A stretch of DNA of 64,000 nt from Euglena gracilis. Its lineage: Eukaryota > Euglenida > Euglenophyceae > Euglenales. Shown piece after piece: positions 40,313 through 49,700 of the stretch. The stretch covers positions 41,114,426-41,178,425 of the forward strand of contig CP154955.1 in NCBI GenBank assembly GCA_039621445.1. Reading direction: 5' to 3'. The first letter of the stretch is position 1. Every line of letters starts with the position of its first letter. The notes beneath the pieces were generated by a model that was not told where the DNA came from, ran no database searches, and saw nothing but the letters and a program-made list of their open reading frames with translations. Both the position numbers and the translations under genes were made by a program.

Positions 40313-41403
40313 CCCACCAGCCACGACTGGCAGGAAGGCCATCGCATCGGGGAGGCGAAGCAGCCAGGCCCAGAACAGGAAGGGTCGGCAGCGGACCCCC
40401 CCGAGGGGCAAGCGGGGAGCCCAAAGAATCACCCGCGACCGGCCTGGGGCGGCTCTCTAGGGGTACCGGCCGATCACCGGCAGGGCGTGTCCCGGCATGC
40501 CGTCAATCGGGACCCCAACAAAACAGAACCCACGAGCACCATGACAGCACAAAACAAAGGCACGCCAGGCAATGACGGCCTGCCCGGCGCAGAGGACCTC
40601 TGCCCCGGGTGGCAGGCAGGGCGCCAGCCTAAGAACCCGCGACCGACCTGGGGCGGACCTCCAGGGGTACCTGCCAATCACTGGCAGGGCGTGGCCCGAC
40701 ACGCCGTCAAGCGGGACGAAGGAGCAGAAGAACCGTGCCCCAGAAGCAGAAGCCAAGACCAGCACGACTGGAAGAAAGGGGCACGGATTGGAGAAGCAAA
40801 GAACCCCGGACCACCCCAAAGAGGGTACCAAGAGCCCAACCCAAAAGAGGGGGCCCAGCGAGGAGGACAAAAAAACAGGAAAACGGCAGACGCAGCCCAG
40901 GAAAGCAGGCATAGGTGGCAAAGGAAACGTCACCCCACAAGGAAACCGGCAGGGCCAACCCCAAGGAGAGGGCTGGTAAACAGCACAAAGCACCGGCCGA
41001 AAACGCCTCCAAAAGCGCCTCCAAGGGCTCCAACGAGCGCTGCAAGAAATGCAGCAAGAGCTCGACCAATGGCGGCAGAATTCGCCCCCGCAGCAGCAGC
41101 AGCAGCGACCGGACCTCAGGGACGACAACCCCTGGGCCCCCCTGCAGCCACAGTAACAACGCCGGGTGCGGAACAGATCCATTGGGTTGGAACCCCCAAG
41201 CCGCCATACGAGCAGGCAGCCGCCACCACAGCAACGAGGAGGACGCGAAGGACGGGGAGGACGAGGCCGTGGACGAGGCGACGGAGCCGAAGAACGACGC
41301 GGCCGCGGAGATCCCCGAAACCCGCGTGCCGGGCACGGAGACTGCCATCCGTGCCCGTCATGCGGGTACCAGAACGAGGCGTACCACGCCGACGGGGCCC
41401 TAG
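40313..41403 (+). pseudogene. Downstream part of PLE-B ORF1 with two GEAxxPGP motifs
   Basis: In the same frame as 39497-40312, after the stop, it reads HDWQEGHRIGEAKQPGP (40322) and HDWKKGARIGEAKNPGP (about 40762). Between them, a 68-base segment (40446-40513, again at 40649-40716) encodes WGG-GVPA-H-QGV-RHAV-RD twice. The rest is Lys/Arg/Pro-rich. No endonuclease or RT follows before the end of the GC-rich block. Confidence 0.45.
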
Positions 41404-43994
41404 GGGGGTGGGGGGCTCGCCGGCGGAGGCATCCCCGGGCCCCCGGGCCCTGGCGCGGGGTCCGGGGGTGGCGTGAAAGGCGTGCGGAGCCCACGGGAGG
41501 AGCGCCGCCCCCCCCAGCACGCACGCACGCACGGGGACCGCCACACACCCACCAGCAGGCAAGGGAGGGGGGAGGGGGAAGGGGCAGCCCAGCGCGCCAG
41601 ACAGACGGGCAGCCACCGGAGGACCGGAGGCCAAGGGAGGGGGGAGGGGGAAAGGGAAGGGGCAGCCCAGTGCGCCAGACAGACGGGCAGCCACCGGGGA
41701 TTGGATTGGATTGGATTGGCGTCACGATCGTATTCTAAGAATACGTTGGCCGCCCCGGAAAGTGACTTTCCGGCCTCGTGACCGGGCCCTGAACCCGAAC
41801 CCCCCCCATACGACCCCTGTGGTAGGCAGCTGGGACGTCTTGTGGTTGATTGCTTCCTCGTGCAGCGGTCTCCATTGCGCTACCCCCCGAGTGTTAGATA
41901 CAGCAACAGGAGGGGACGCTGTCAGGCCCACGAGAGGTGGCACCTCACATGTGCGTCGCTGGCTACTGACAATTTACCCGGATGTGGTCATTGACTTCAG
42001 GGGGGAAAAAAAACGAACGCCAGTTATGTTATTGGCTGCTGCACATCCATCTGTCTCCCTTTGGTGGCGGAGGAGCAAGCACAAGAGACAGCCAATCCTG
42101 CCACGGACTCAGCGCCTGCTAAAGACGAGCGTCAGATGGGGGGAGGGATTTGGTAGTCAGGGAGGGGGCACCGAGGTTCACCGTCAACAGAGAGGGTGTG
42201 AAGGTAGCCGTCGAGCCGTGGGGGAAAGGGATGCCGACGCCACGCAACGTAGTAATCCCCTGGGAGGGATTGTTACTGGTGATGAGCGGGGAGGTCAGCA
42301 AGCCGGACGTTGGTGATGGTGACACAGGCCACCTCTGGCGCCGGGCAGTCGTCCCAGTGGTCAACCGCCAGCTGCACAGTGGACCACGGTCCGCTGGATG
42401 CATGCGGGGGGTGTGCCAGCCTCGGGAGCTGGTGGGGGGAGTGACATCTGGGAGACCTAGTAAAGCACTTACCCTCCAGAGACCCCAGCGGGAACCTGAA
42501 CCCTCCGCCTCCTTTGGGGATCAGCCACTCTCAGGTGGGGAGGGAACAGTCACACCCACCATACAGCCCTTCGTGAACCACTCACTGATTGAGCCCCCGG
42601 GTGGGACCGGAGTCATCTCCTGGCGCACGGTGCGCACGCTCCAAGGCATACTCCTGCTCACCCGAGAGGGGGAGTTGTCTACACATTTGTGGGGGATCAT
42701 TTTGCCATATGGATGCTGCTGAGGAGAGATCCTCCTAGGGTGAGTTATCAACCACGCTCCAGACAGGGGGAGGAAAACAAAACCAAACAAAATAAAACAA
42801 AATAATAAAAAATAATAATAGTAATAATGAATGATAGTGATAATAATAAACGTTAAATGTCAAGAAGAACTCCATTGGAGTGGTGTCTGAGCTTCTGCCT
42901 TGTAATCATGGTATACTTGGAGAATACTCACTCTCTGCTTTGAGCAGAAGTGTGCACCCGGGTGCCACGAGGTAGGTGTGCACGAACGCATAGGCCATGA
43001 CATCCGCACAGATGACCCCGAGCCGCGCTGTGGCCTCGGCTGGCATCATCCCAGGCCGTGTGGACCCGACGCCTGCCAGGGTGACCTGACAGCCTATGGA
43101 AACTGGGGGGTTCGATGTCCGGCTACAGGTGATTCTTCCCAGAGATATTGTCATGCAAGGGGGGGGTTTGTGCAGCGGCGCTGGGAGGTCAGAGCCATAG
43201 AGGTGAGTGGGGGGAACAGAATGCTACGTGGCTGGCAGTGGAACGTTTTCTTTTCTTTCTTTCTTTCTTTTCTTTTTTTTTCTGATGCCTAAGCTTAATG
43301 GAGGGGATGACTGGGGTTGATCTGTGGTGCTTGGGGCGAGGATGGCCAGTGCTTCTCCCCTTCGGTCTGTGGGAAGGGTTGTCCAGCGCGAGGCACCTCG
43401 GAGGAACTCCACAGCGAGGTCGGAGCTCCGAAAGGTAGCTGCCGCAGGTTCGCTGCCGCACTCCAGGTCACCGTTCCACCTGATCCCAAGAGTAGCTGGC
43501 ACCTTGTTAGCCATGGGGTGCAGCAACACGATGGGAAGGTCCCCGCGGGGTAAACCGGCGACCACCGTGCTGGGGGATGCCCAAGTCCGTTGGGTGCACG
43601 AGGGGTAGAGCAGGTCGAGTACTGCAGCGAGCCCCATCCAGGCGGCCAGCGGGGTCCTCGCCAGGGAACAGTGTCAGGCTTCTAGGGGTAGGGGGGGTGC
43701 GGTAGCTTTGCTGGCTGCACCACACTGGTTCCCTGGTCCCTACAACTTTGTGGGGGGGGTACACAGCAGAGATCGCCCCCAACTATTCTCCAGGCACAAT
43801 GCATTCGAACAACAAATGCCAGCCCCAGTTTGGGACTTGGAAATGGCACAGCGGGCAGGCAGCACGGTGAGGGTGCAGGTTGGGGGTGCAGTGAGGGGGG
43901 GGGGGGTTCGGTCTTCGGTGCTTGCGCACCTGGGGCGCCTGCTGGGCTCCCTAGGGGTTACCTGGGAATTGCCCGCGCCCCAGTTCCGCCCCCG
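41404..43994. other. Non-coding or decayed stretch between PLE-B and LINE1
   Basis: It contains a twofold 70-bp direct repeat (about 41561-41630 and 41630-41698, with CAGACAGACGGGCAGCCACCGG), a (GGATT)4 patch at 41699-41718, a 17-base palindrome CGTATTCTAAGAATACG at 41729-41745, AT-rich triplet repeats at 42790-42850 and a T/C-rich patch at 43248-43282. Part may be the LINE1 3' untranslated region, since (AATCC)n on its coding strand could be a 3' tail. No domain was recognised. Confidence 0.45.
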
Positions 43995-46900
43995 CTAGGT
44001 GGGCGGCCCCTGCGCAGCTCTGCCATGGGCCCCCTCGGGAGGTCGCTGCGGCTGCAGCCACGACCCGAGGGTGGCCTGCCTCGTTCGCGGAGGGTCCTGC
44101 GACGACACGGAGGAGGAAGGCGGGCACCGGTTGGCCGGCACCGAGGGCGGGGTGACCCCCGCGGAGCTTGTGACCCCGTGGGCTGGGCGCCCGGGAGGCG
44201 CCGCCCTCCTGCGCTTCGGGGCTGGCTCCCCGGTGGGTGCCCGCGGCAGCCGCCCCTGTGCAGGGGCGTCCCGCGGGGGGTCCTGCGACGACACGGAGGG
44301 GGAAGGGGGGCACCGGATGGCCGGCACCGAGGGCGGGGTGACCCCCGCGGAGCTTGCGGCTCCGTGGGCTGGGCGCCCGGGAGGCGCCGCCCTCCTGCGC
44401 TTCGGGGCTGGCTCCCCGGTGGGTGCCCGTGGCAGCCGCCCCTGAGTGGGGGCGTCGGAGATCGGTGTGCCCCCGGCCACCGGCTGCGTTGGTGTGGCCT
44501 GTGACGCTGGGCAGGCGAGGGACAGGAGGTAGGCTTTCCACCGTCCCGAAAACTGGTTGAACCATGGTTCCGACGTGCCGCCGGGGGGGGTGATGACTTT
44601 CACCGGCCATCGCACATGGTGGGAGGGTGGGAGACCTGGTTGGAGCGGGCACTGCATGTCCTTCGGGACGAACCAGGCCTGCAGTTCGGAGTCCTGCTCC
44701 GCTGCAGATTTTAGCCGCCGCGTAAAACCTGCCAGCAAGGAAGAGGAACGCTCCCCTGCGTCGCTGGGGAAGGCACAGCCATGGTCCACCTCCCACAACA
44801 GGAGCAGGGCCATCCCGGACTCGCCCTCCTCGGGCGCCACCGGCTTCAGAAACCGGTGGCACCGCAGCCAGGCGGCCAGGGTGGCGTTTGCTGCGGCTTT
44901 GCGTGCCCATAGAGCTGGCACCGCCTGTTGGCTGGAGGCGCCCACCAGGGAGCGCCGCCAAGCCTGCAGGTCAACCGGGCGCCGTGGGGCCCGATTGTAC
45001 AGGAAGCCTCCTGCCTTGGAGACCCGGGTCAACGGGGGCGACAGCGAGGGCGGGGGGTGTAAACACAGGAATCCCAAGACGCGCCCGATGGAGCCGATGC
45101 GTTGTTGTACATTCACACCTGGGGAAGAGTGGAAGGACTCACCGGTGCTGCGCTCGAAGAGGGCCAGCAAGGCCTCCGCCGAGGACCCCGCAGCTGGCGG
45201 GCAGGTCTCCGTCTCCTCTCGCAGCAAGAGGATCAGGCGCTCCCTCAGCCACTTCACGCGGGCGGGGCCGCATGATGGGGCCTGGGATGGTGGCGAGGGG
45301 GGCGGGGAGGCCGCCTGGTCTCCCGGCTGGCAGGCGCCCTCGGCCTGCCGCAGCTCGGCCACGGTGAGGCGACGCTCCGGTGGCAGATGTGAGGGCCGGC
45401 GCTGACCCGACGCCCACTCCTGGGGAAGCGGGCCCGGACCAGCCGGGGCGTGGTGCAGGGAGGCGGCCATCAGCTCACAGCGACGGCGCATCCACTCCGC
45501 CAAGCGCTCTGCGAGCAGGCAGTGCAGGCGGGCGAGGAAGCGCTGGGCTTCTGACGAGGGCAGGGGGGCAGGCAGGTGGGCGAGGGAGGATTCCGGCAGC
45601 AGTGCCGCGGCCAGGGGGACGTGGAAGGACGCCACCCAGTCTGCCGGCGGTAATGGCAGGGCAAGGCGGCACTGTTCACCTGCAGCGGACCAGGCGAGAG
45701 AAAAGGAGGCGGCACCGGCAGCCGAGCCCGTAGCAGGGCAGCCAGTGAGGACGTGGACGTCGTCCTCCACTGGGGACCTGCAGCACAGGCAGGCGGGGGA
45801 GGGGGTCCCCAGCCGATGCCGGTGGAGGCGGTCCTGGGTGGCCAGGCAGCCTGTCCGCACCCTGGCCACCCACTTGATGGCCGCCGGGGATACCGGGTGT
45901 GTAAACCCGGCGGGGATGGCCACTGCCCGCCGGAAAATGGCGGTGGAGGCGGGCCAGGCGATGGGGGCAGAAGCTGGGTATAAGACGAGGAGGCGCACCG
46001 CGGAGCGTTTCTCCCAAGCGGCCCGGCACCGGAGCCACCAGGCCTGGGCGAACGCCGCGGGGAGGTCGTAGATGATCGACCCGGAGGCGTCCTGCAGGAG
46101 CACGGGATCGTCAAAGCAGGGAGGGGGAGGTGACCAGGTGGTCGCGGCCCGGCCGAGGGCAGCCTCCTTGGCCCAGAAGTCGGCGGAGTCATTCCCCGCC
46201 GCCTTGGGGTGCCCGGCCTCGATGGCGGCCGTGTCGTGCGCCCGCACCTTCTCCAGGAGCGGCGCCGCGGAGAGGGAGGATGCGGCGGAGATGATCTGAC
46301 GCACCAGGGGCCTGAGAGGTGATCGGAGGACACGGGAAAGGGGCAGGAGATGCCACCCCGCCAGCGTTTGGAGGGAGGTCAGGGAGTCGGTCACGATGTG
46401 CGGGGCAGCGGCCTCTACCGCCATCCGTAGGGCCACCAACTCGCAGTGGGTGGAACTCAGGGGACCTGGGACGGAGCAGGTGAGGGCAGATTCGGTGTCC
46501 GGGGCCCAGACGGCAGCTCCCCCCGAGGACGCCACGGAGCCATCTGTGAAGACAGCGCCAGGCGGGGGGAAATCATCCACCGGCGTCAGGACAATCTGTC
46601 CCGGATACGCCTGTTCCGGGCATAGGTCCGGCCAGGCGGCAGACCGAGAGCACGCCTGGTTGCGTGCCACCCGCCAGCCCACTGCGGCGAGGGCAGAGCG
46701 TAAGGCGGGGGATGGTTCCGTCCAGGCCTGGCCCGGGCAGGCGACGGCCCGGTGGACGAATCCTGAGACGGCAGAGGTGTTGCCCAGGGTCTGGAGCCAC
46801 ACCAGTTGCAGCAGCCGCATGGTGGCGACCGGGTCGGCCACGGCGGAATCCCCCAACGGGGCCCCCGCTACCGCAGCGGGAGAGCGCCAGGCGTTCAAGC

Positions 46901-49700
46901 GCAGAGGCGGCTTGTGCCCTATGGCCGCCACCCCGGCGGACATGAGCTGCTGCAGGGCCGTCGGTTTGAGGTCCCGGAGCTGGCATGCGTACAGCGCCTG
47001 TGGGAGGACTGTGGTGCGCCACAAAAGGGAGCACAGGGAAGACGGCAGGGGGAGCGCCTTCAGGCGGCGCAGGGTGTCCAATGCTTTGCTAAGGCGAGGG
47101 GCAAAATGCACCTCCGAGGCCCGGGGCTCCGGCAGGCCCAGCTCCACACCTACGAAGCGGAATCCGGGGGAGGAGACGATGTCCAGGTCGCCCACCTGGA
47201 GGCGCTGCCCTGGGCCCAGGGAGGACCACAGTTGGACCTTGGTGACCCGGACCCCCAGCAGGGAGCACCAGTCCAGGTAGGCCCGGATGAGGGCCCGCAT
47301 TTCTGCGGCTGAGGTGGCAATCAGGGCCACATCATCGGCAAAACTGATGGAGGGCAGACGGACGCCCGCCACCGGAATGCCCATGCCACTGGCCGCCGCC
47401 CAGCGGTGAAAAGTCTCCAGCAAAATATTCAGGAGATCCGGGCTTGCCGGGCACCCCTGCGCCAGGCCGTTGGTGGCATGCCACACCTCACCGTCGATGT
47501 TGCCGTAGCGGAAGCGCCTGCGTACCTGCCGGTAGAAGGACTGGAAGCAGTCCACCACCGCCGGCCGCACTCCCACAGCCCGCAGCGTCCTGAAGACAGC
47601 CCACCAGGGGAGGGAATCAAAACATTTCTCGACATCGAAGGAGGCCAGCCACAGCTCTGCCTTCTGTGAAAGGCGGAGGTGGCGTAAGTCCTCCAGGACC
47701 TGTGCCGCGTGCAGCGTCCCGGAGTTGGCCCGGAAGCCGAACGCGGCATGGCCCAGCAGGTGCCGCTGCAGGGTGGGAGACCATTCCTGGACCACCCCCT
47801 TGGCCCAGAGGCGGTACAGCACTTCTAGCACCGTAATGGGCCGTTGGTCCCGCGGGCGTGACCCCCCGGACGCCTTGGGAATCATTGCTACATAAGCATC
47901 CAGCCACTCCTGCGGCCAGTGCCCCTCCTGCTCCACCAGATTGAGCAGGCGGGCGACTGCCGCAGCCCAGGCTGGGGGCAGGGAGCGCCACACGGAGATG
48001 GGCACACCTGCCATGCCCGGGGAGGCGCCTTCCCGCATGGAGCGCAGGGCACGGGTGACACGGTCGGCCGTCCAGGAAGAGGAAGGCCAGTCGGCGCGGG
48101 GCAGGTGAGGGCCAAACGGGGAGGAGAGGAACACACCCCAGCGGGCCTCTTCGTCGACGCCCGCGTGCTGCCGCAGGACCTCGTCCACCCAGTAGGAGCG
48201 GACGGCGGAGTCCACCTCTGCCGGGGTGAGGCACTGGAGCCCCTGTGCATTGAGGACGGGGCGGGAGCCCCATGGGATGGACTCGGACTCCAACCAGTGT
48301 TGGAGAACCCCCGGGCGCTCCTTCCAGATCTCGGGGAGGGCCGCCTTCCACCGCGCCGTGCGGTCCTGGCGCATGCGGCGCAACAGGGCCTGCAGCTTGG
48401 CCCTGCACACCTGGGAAGACTGTTGGGCGGCGGTGCGGAGCAGGGAGGGAGTGGGCTGCAAGGAGAGCAAGCCCTGTCGGCAGAGCTCCTGGACCAGGCG
48501 AGATACCTCGACGGGCCAGCACCCCGGCTGCTGGGGAAGCTTGGAGCACAAGCGCTCCAGCCGGTGGAGGCGTTCCAGCTGGCGGCGTAGAGTGCGCACC
48601 TCCGCGGAGTCGTAGGCCAGACGCCGCGTTGCGGGGCGCGTCAGCCAGCCCCCGGCCAACTGGACGAGGACGTCGAGTGCCTGCCGCAAAGCCAGAGAGA
48701 GGGAAGAGGCTGAATGGGGGAGTGCCGGGTCTAAAGCTGGCCGCACCGAGGGGTGAGCCACCCAGGCGTCGACCAATTCTGCCCACCTGGCGGAGGCCCG
48801 CAGAGCCTGGGAGGGTTGGCGGAGCCAGGCCGGCGGGCTTGGCCGTGGGGACACCCAGGAGATGGTCCCGGGCGTGACCTGTAAGACGACAATGGCGGGG
48901 CTGTGGCCCCCATCCCGCACGTCTTCCAGGACGGTGGCCGACTGCAGGAGGCGGAGGGCAGCAGCGTTGGCCAGGATGAGGTCGATGCGGGAGGCGGACT
49001 CGACCCCTGACGCGTGAGGATTGCGATATGTCATGGGCAGGGATGGCCCAAGCAGGGCCAGGTGGGAGTCGTGCCATGGGGCACCAGGCCCCAGGAGGTG
49101 CCCCAGGAGGGGGGACACCGGCAGCTTGGCGCTGCCCGGGCCCCGATAGTCCCGGGCCGGGCAGATGGAGCCATTGAAGTCCCCGACAAGCAATGTGGGG
49201 ACCTGCATGTCGAGGGAGTGGGTGACCTCGATCAGGGCCGTGTCGAATGCTGCCCGCTCGGCGTCCTGTGTCCCTAGGGGTGCATAGAGGGAGAGCAGGA
49301 GCAGGCCGAGGGGCAGGCCCAGGCGGGGCGCCAGGCGGACTGCGTGGAGTCGCCTCATGGCCGCCAGGCGTCGCCAGGCGGAACAGGTCGGCGGGATAGG
49401 CTGCACCGGAAGACCTGAGCGAGAGAGGAAGCCCACGCCGCACGAGCGCCCGTGCTCGGAGTGGGGCATTGGGGCCGCAGGACGGCCGTGGCACAGGTGC
49501 AGTCCCGCACCCCGGGCGGTGGTGTGGGCGACCTGCAGCGGGAGGGGGGCAAGGTGCGTTTCCTGGATAGCCAGGATATCCACGGGAATGGAGGATGCCA
49601 CCATGGCGGCTTTGGGGGCCGACCAATGGGACATGTTCCAGGTGCCCACGCGGAGCACCGGGGCACTGGGGGCAGAGCCCCCCATCGAGGCGTCAGGCAT
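43995..49700 (-). CDS. LINE1 ORF2: APE endonuclease, reverse transcriptase, RNase H
   Basis: 1901 codons. The APE endonuclease has LRVGTWNMSHW (residue 16), ILAIQETHL, LLVGDFNGS (about 173), RIDLILAN and RDGGHSPAIV. The RT has MIPKASGGSRPRDQRPI, LASFDVEKCFDSL, NGLAQGCPASPDLLNI and SFADDVALIA (FADD about 786). RNase H has AVFTDGSVASSGGAAVW (about 1050), STHCELVALRMA, VTDSLTSL and GNDSADFWAKEA. A knuckle CLCCRSPVEDDVHVLTGCP lies near 1300. The tail has three copies of a Pro/Ala-rich unit with PKRRRAAPPGRPAHG. It performs target-primed reverse transcription. All catalytic residues I can check are present, so it may be active. Confidence 0.92.
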   Translation of the reverse strand: MPDASMGGSAPSAPVLRVGTWNMSHWSAPKAAMVASSIPVDILAIQETHLAPLPLQVAHTTARGAGLHLCHGRPAAPMPHSEHGRSCGVGFLSRSGLPVQPIPPTCSAWRRLAAMRRLHAVRLAPRLGLPLGLLLLSLYAPLGTQDAERAAFDTALIEVTHSLDMQVPTLLVGDFNGSICPARDYRGPGSAKLPVSPLLGHLLGPGAPWHDSHLALLGPSLPMTYRNPHASGVESASRIDLILANAAALRLLQSATVLEDVRDGGHSPAIVVLQVTPGTISWVSPRPSPPAWLRQPSQALRASARWAELVDAWVAHPSVRPALDPALPHSASSLSLALRQALDVLVQLAGGWLTRPATRRLAYDSAEVRTLRRQLERLHRLERLCSKLPQQPGCWPVEVSRLVQELCRQGLLSLQPTPSLLRTAAQQSSQVCRAKLQALLRRMRQDRTARWKAALPEIWKERPGVLQHWLESESIPWGSRPVLNAQGLQCLTPAEVDSAVRSYWVDEVLRQHAGVDEEARWGVFLSSPFGPHLPRADWPSSSWTADRVTRALRSMREGASPGMAGVPISVWRSLPPAWAAAVARLLNLVEQEGHWPQEWLDAYVAMIPKASGGSRPRDQRPITVLEVLYRLWAKGVVQEWSPTLQRHLLGHAAFGFRANSGTLHAAQVLEDLRHLRLSQKAELWLASFDVEKCFDSLPWWAVFRTLRAVGVRPAVVDCFQSFYRQVRRRFRYGNIDGEVWHATNGLAQGCPASPDLLNILLETFHRWAAASGMGIPVAGVRLPSISFADDVALIATSAAEMRALIRAYLDWCSLLGVRVTKVQLWSSLGPGQRLQVGDLDIVSSPGFRFVGVELGLPEPRASEVHFAPRLSKALDTLRRLKALPLPSSLCSLLWRTTVLPQALYACQLRDLKPTALQQLMSAGVAAIGHKPPLRLNAWRSPAAVAGAPLGDSAVADPVATMRLLQLVWLQTLGNTSAVSGFVHRAVACPGQAWTEPSPALRSALAAVGWRVARNQACSRSAAWPDLCPEQAYPGQIVLTPVDDFPPPGAVFTDGSVASSGGAAVWAPDTESALTCSVPGPLSSTHCELVALRMAVEAAAPHIVTDSLTSLQTLAGWHLLPLSRVLRSPLRPLVRQIISAASSLSAAPLLEKVRAHDTAAIEAGHPKAAGNDSADFWAKEAALGRAATTWSPPPPCFDDPVLLQDASGSIIYDLPAAFAQAWWLRCRAAWEKRSAVRLLVLYPASAPIAWPASTAIFRRAVAIPAGFTHPVSPAAIKWVARVRTGCLATQDRLHRHRLGTPSPACLCCRSPVEDDVHVLTGCPATGSAAGAASFSLAWSAAGEQCRLALPLPPADWVASFHVPLAAALLPESSLAHLPAPLPSSEAQRFLARLHCLLAERLAEWMRRRCELMAASLHHAPAGPGPLPQEWASGQRRPSHLPPERRLTVAELRQAEGACQPGDQAASPPPSPPSQAPSCGPARVKWLRERLILLLREETETCPPAAGSSAEALLALFERSTGESFHSSPGVNVQQRIGSIGRVLGFLCLHPPPSLSPPLTRVSKAGGFLYNRAPRRPVDLQAWRRSLVGASSQQAVPALWARKAAANATLAAWLRCHRFLKPVAPEEGESGMALLLLWEVDHGCAFPSDAGERSSSLLAGFTRRLKSAAEQDSELQAWFVPKDMQCPLQPGLPPSHHVRWPVKVITPPGGTSEPWFNQFSGRWKAYLLSLACPASQATPTQPVAGGTPISDAPTQGRLPRAPTGEPAPKRRRAAPPGRPAHGAASSAGVTPPSVPAIRCPPSPSVSSQDPPRDAPAQGRLPRAPTGEPAPKRRRAAPPGRPAHGVTSSAGVTPPSVPANRCPPSSSVSSQDPPRTRQATLGSWLQPQRPPEGAHGRAAQGPPT
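44093..44464. repeat. 186-bp in-frame tandem repeat in the LINE1 ORF2 tail
   Basis: GGTCCTGCGACGACACGG recurs exactly 186 bases apart (44093 and 44279), giving 62-residue protein repeats with PKRRRAAPPGRPAHG, resembling nuclear localisation signals. A third partial unit follows. Confidence 0.85.

Noticed and set aside
36229-40575. A single 1448-codon protein from 36229
   Set aside because: It begins at a GTG, crosses a GA microsatellite and fuses PLE-A ORF1 to a PLE-B RT tail. After about 39500 the real coding signal is in another frame.
31768-40810. GEAxxPGP motif as a 2A ribosome-skipping peptide
   Set aside because: The 2A consensus D-V/I-E-x-N-P-G-P is not met. Glu is one residue too far from the Asn, and two of three copies have H or Q instead of Asn. 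Kept only as a conserved motif.
43100-43140. GGTTCGATGTCC as a tRNA T-arm
   Set aside because: No matching acceptor, D or anticodon arms could be folded around it.
45470-49626. Long second - strand frame inside LINE1 ORF2 (47617-49626) and + strand frames
   Set aside because: GC-driven shadows; the 49700 frame holds every APE, RT and RNase H motif.
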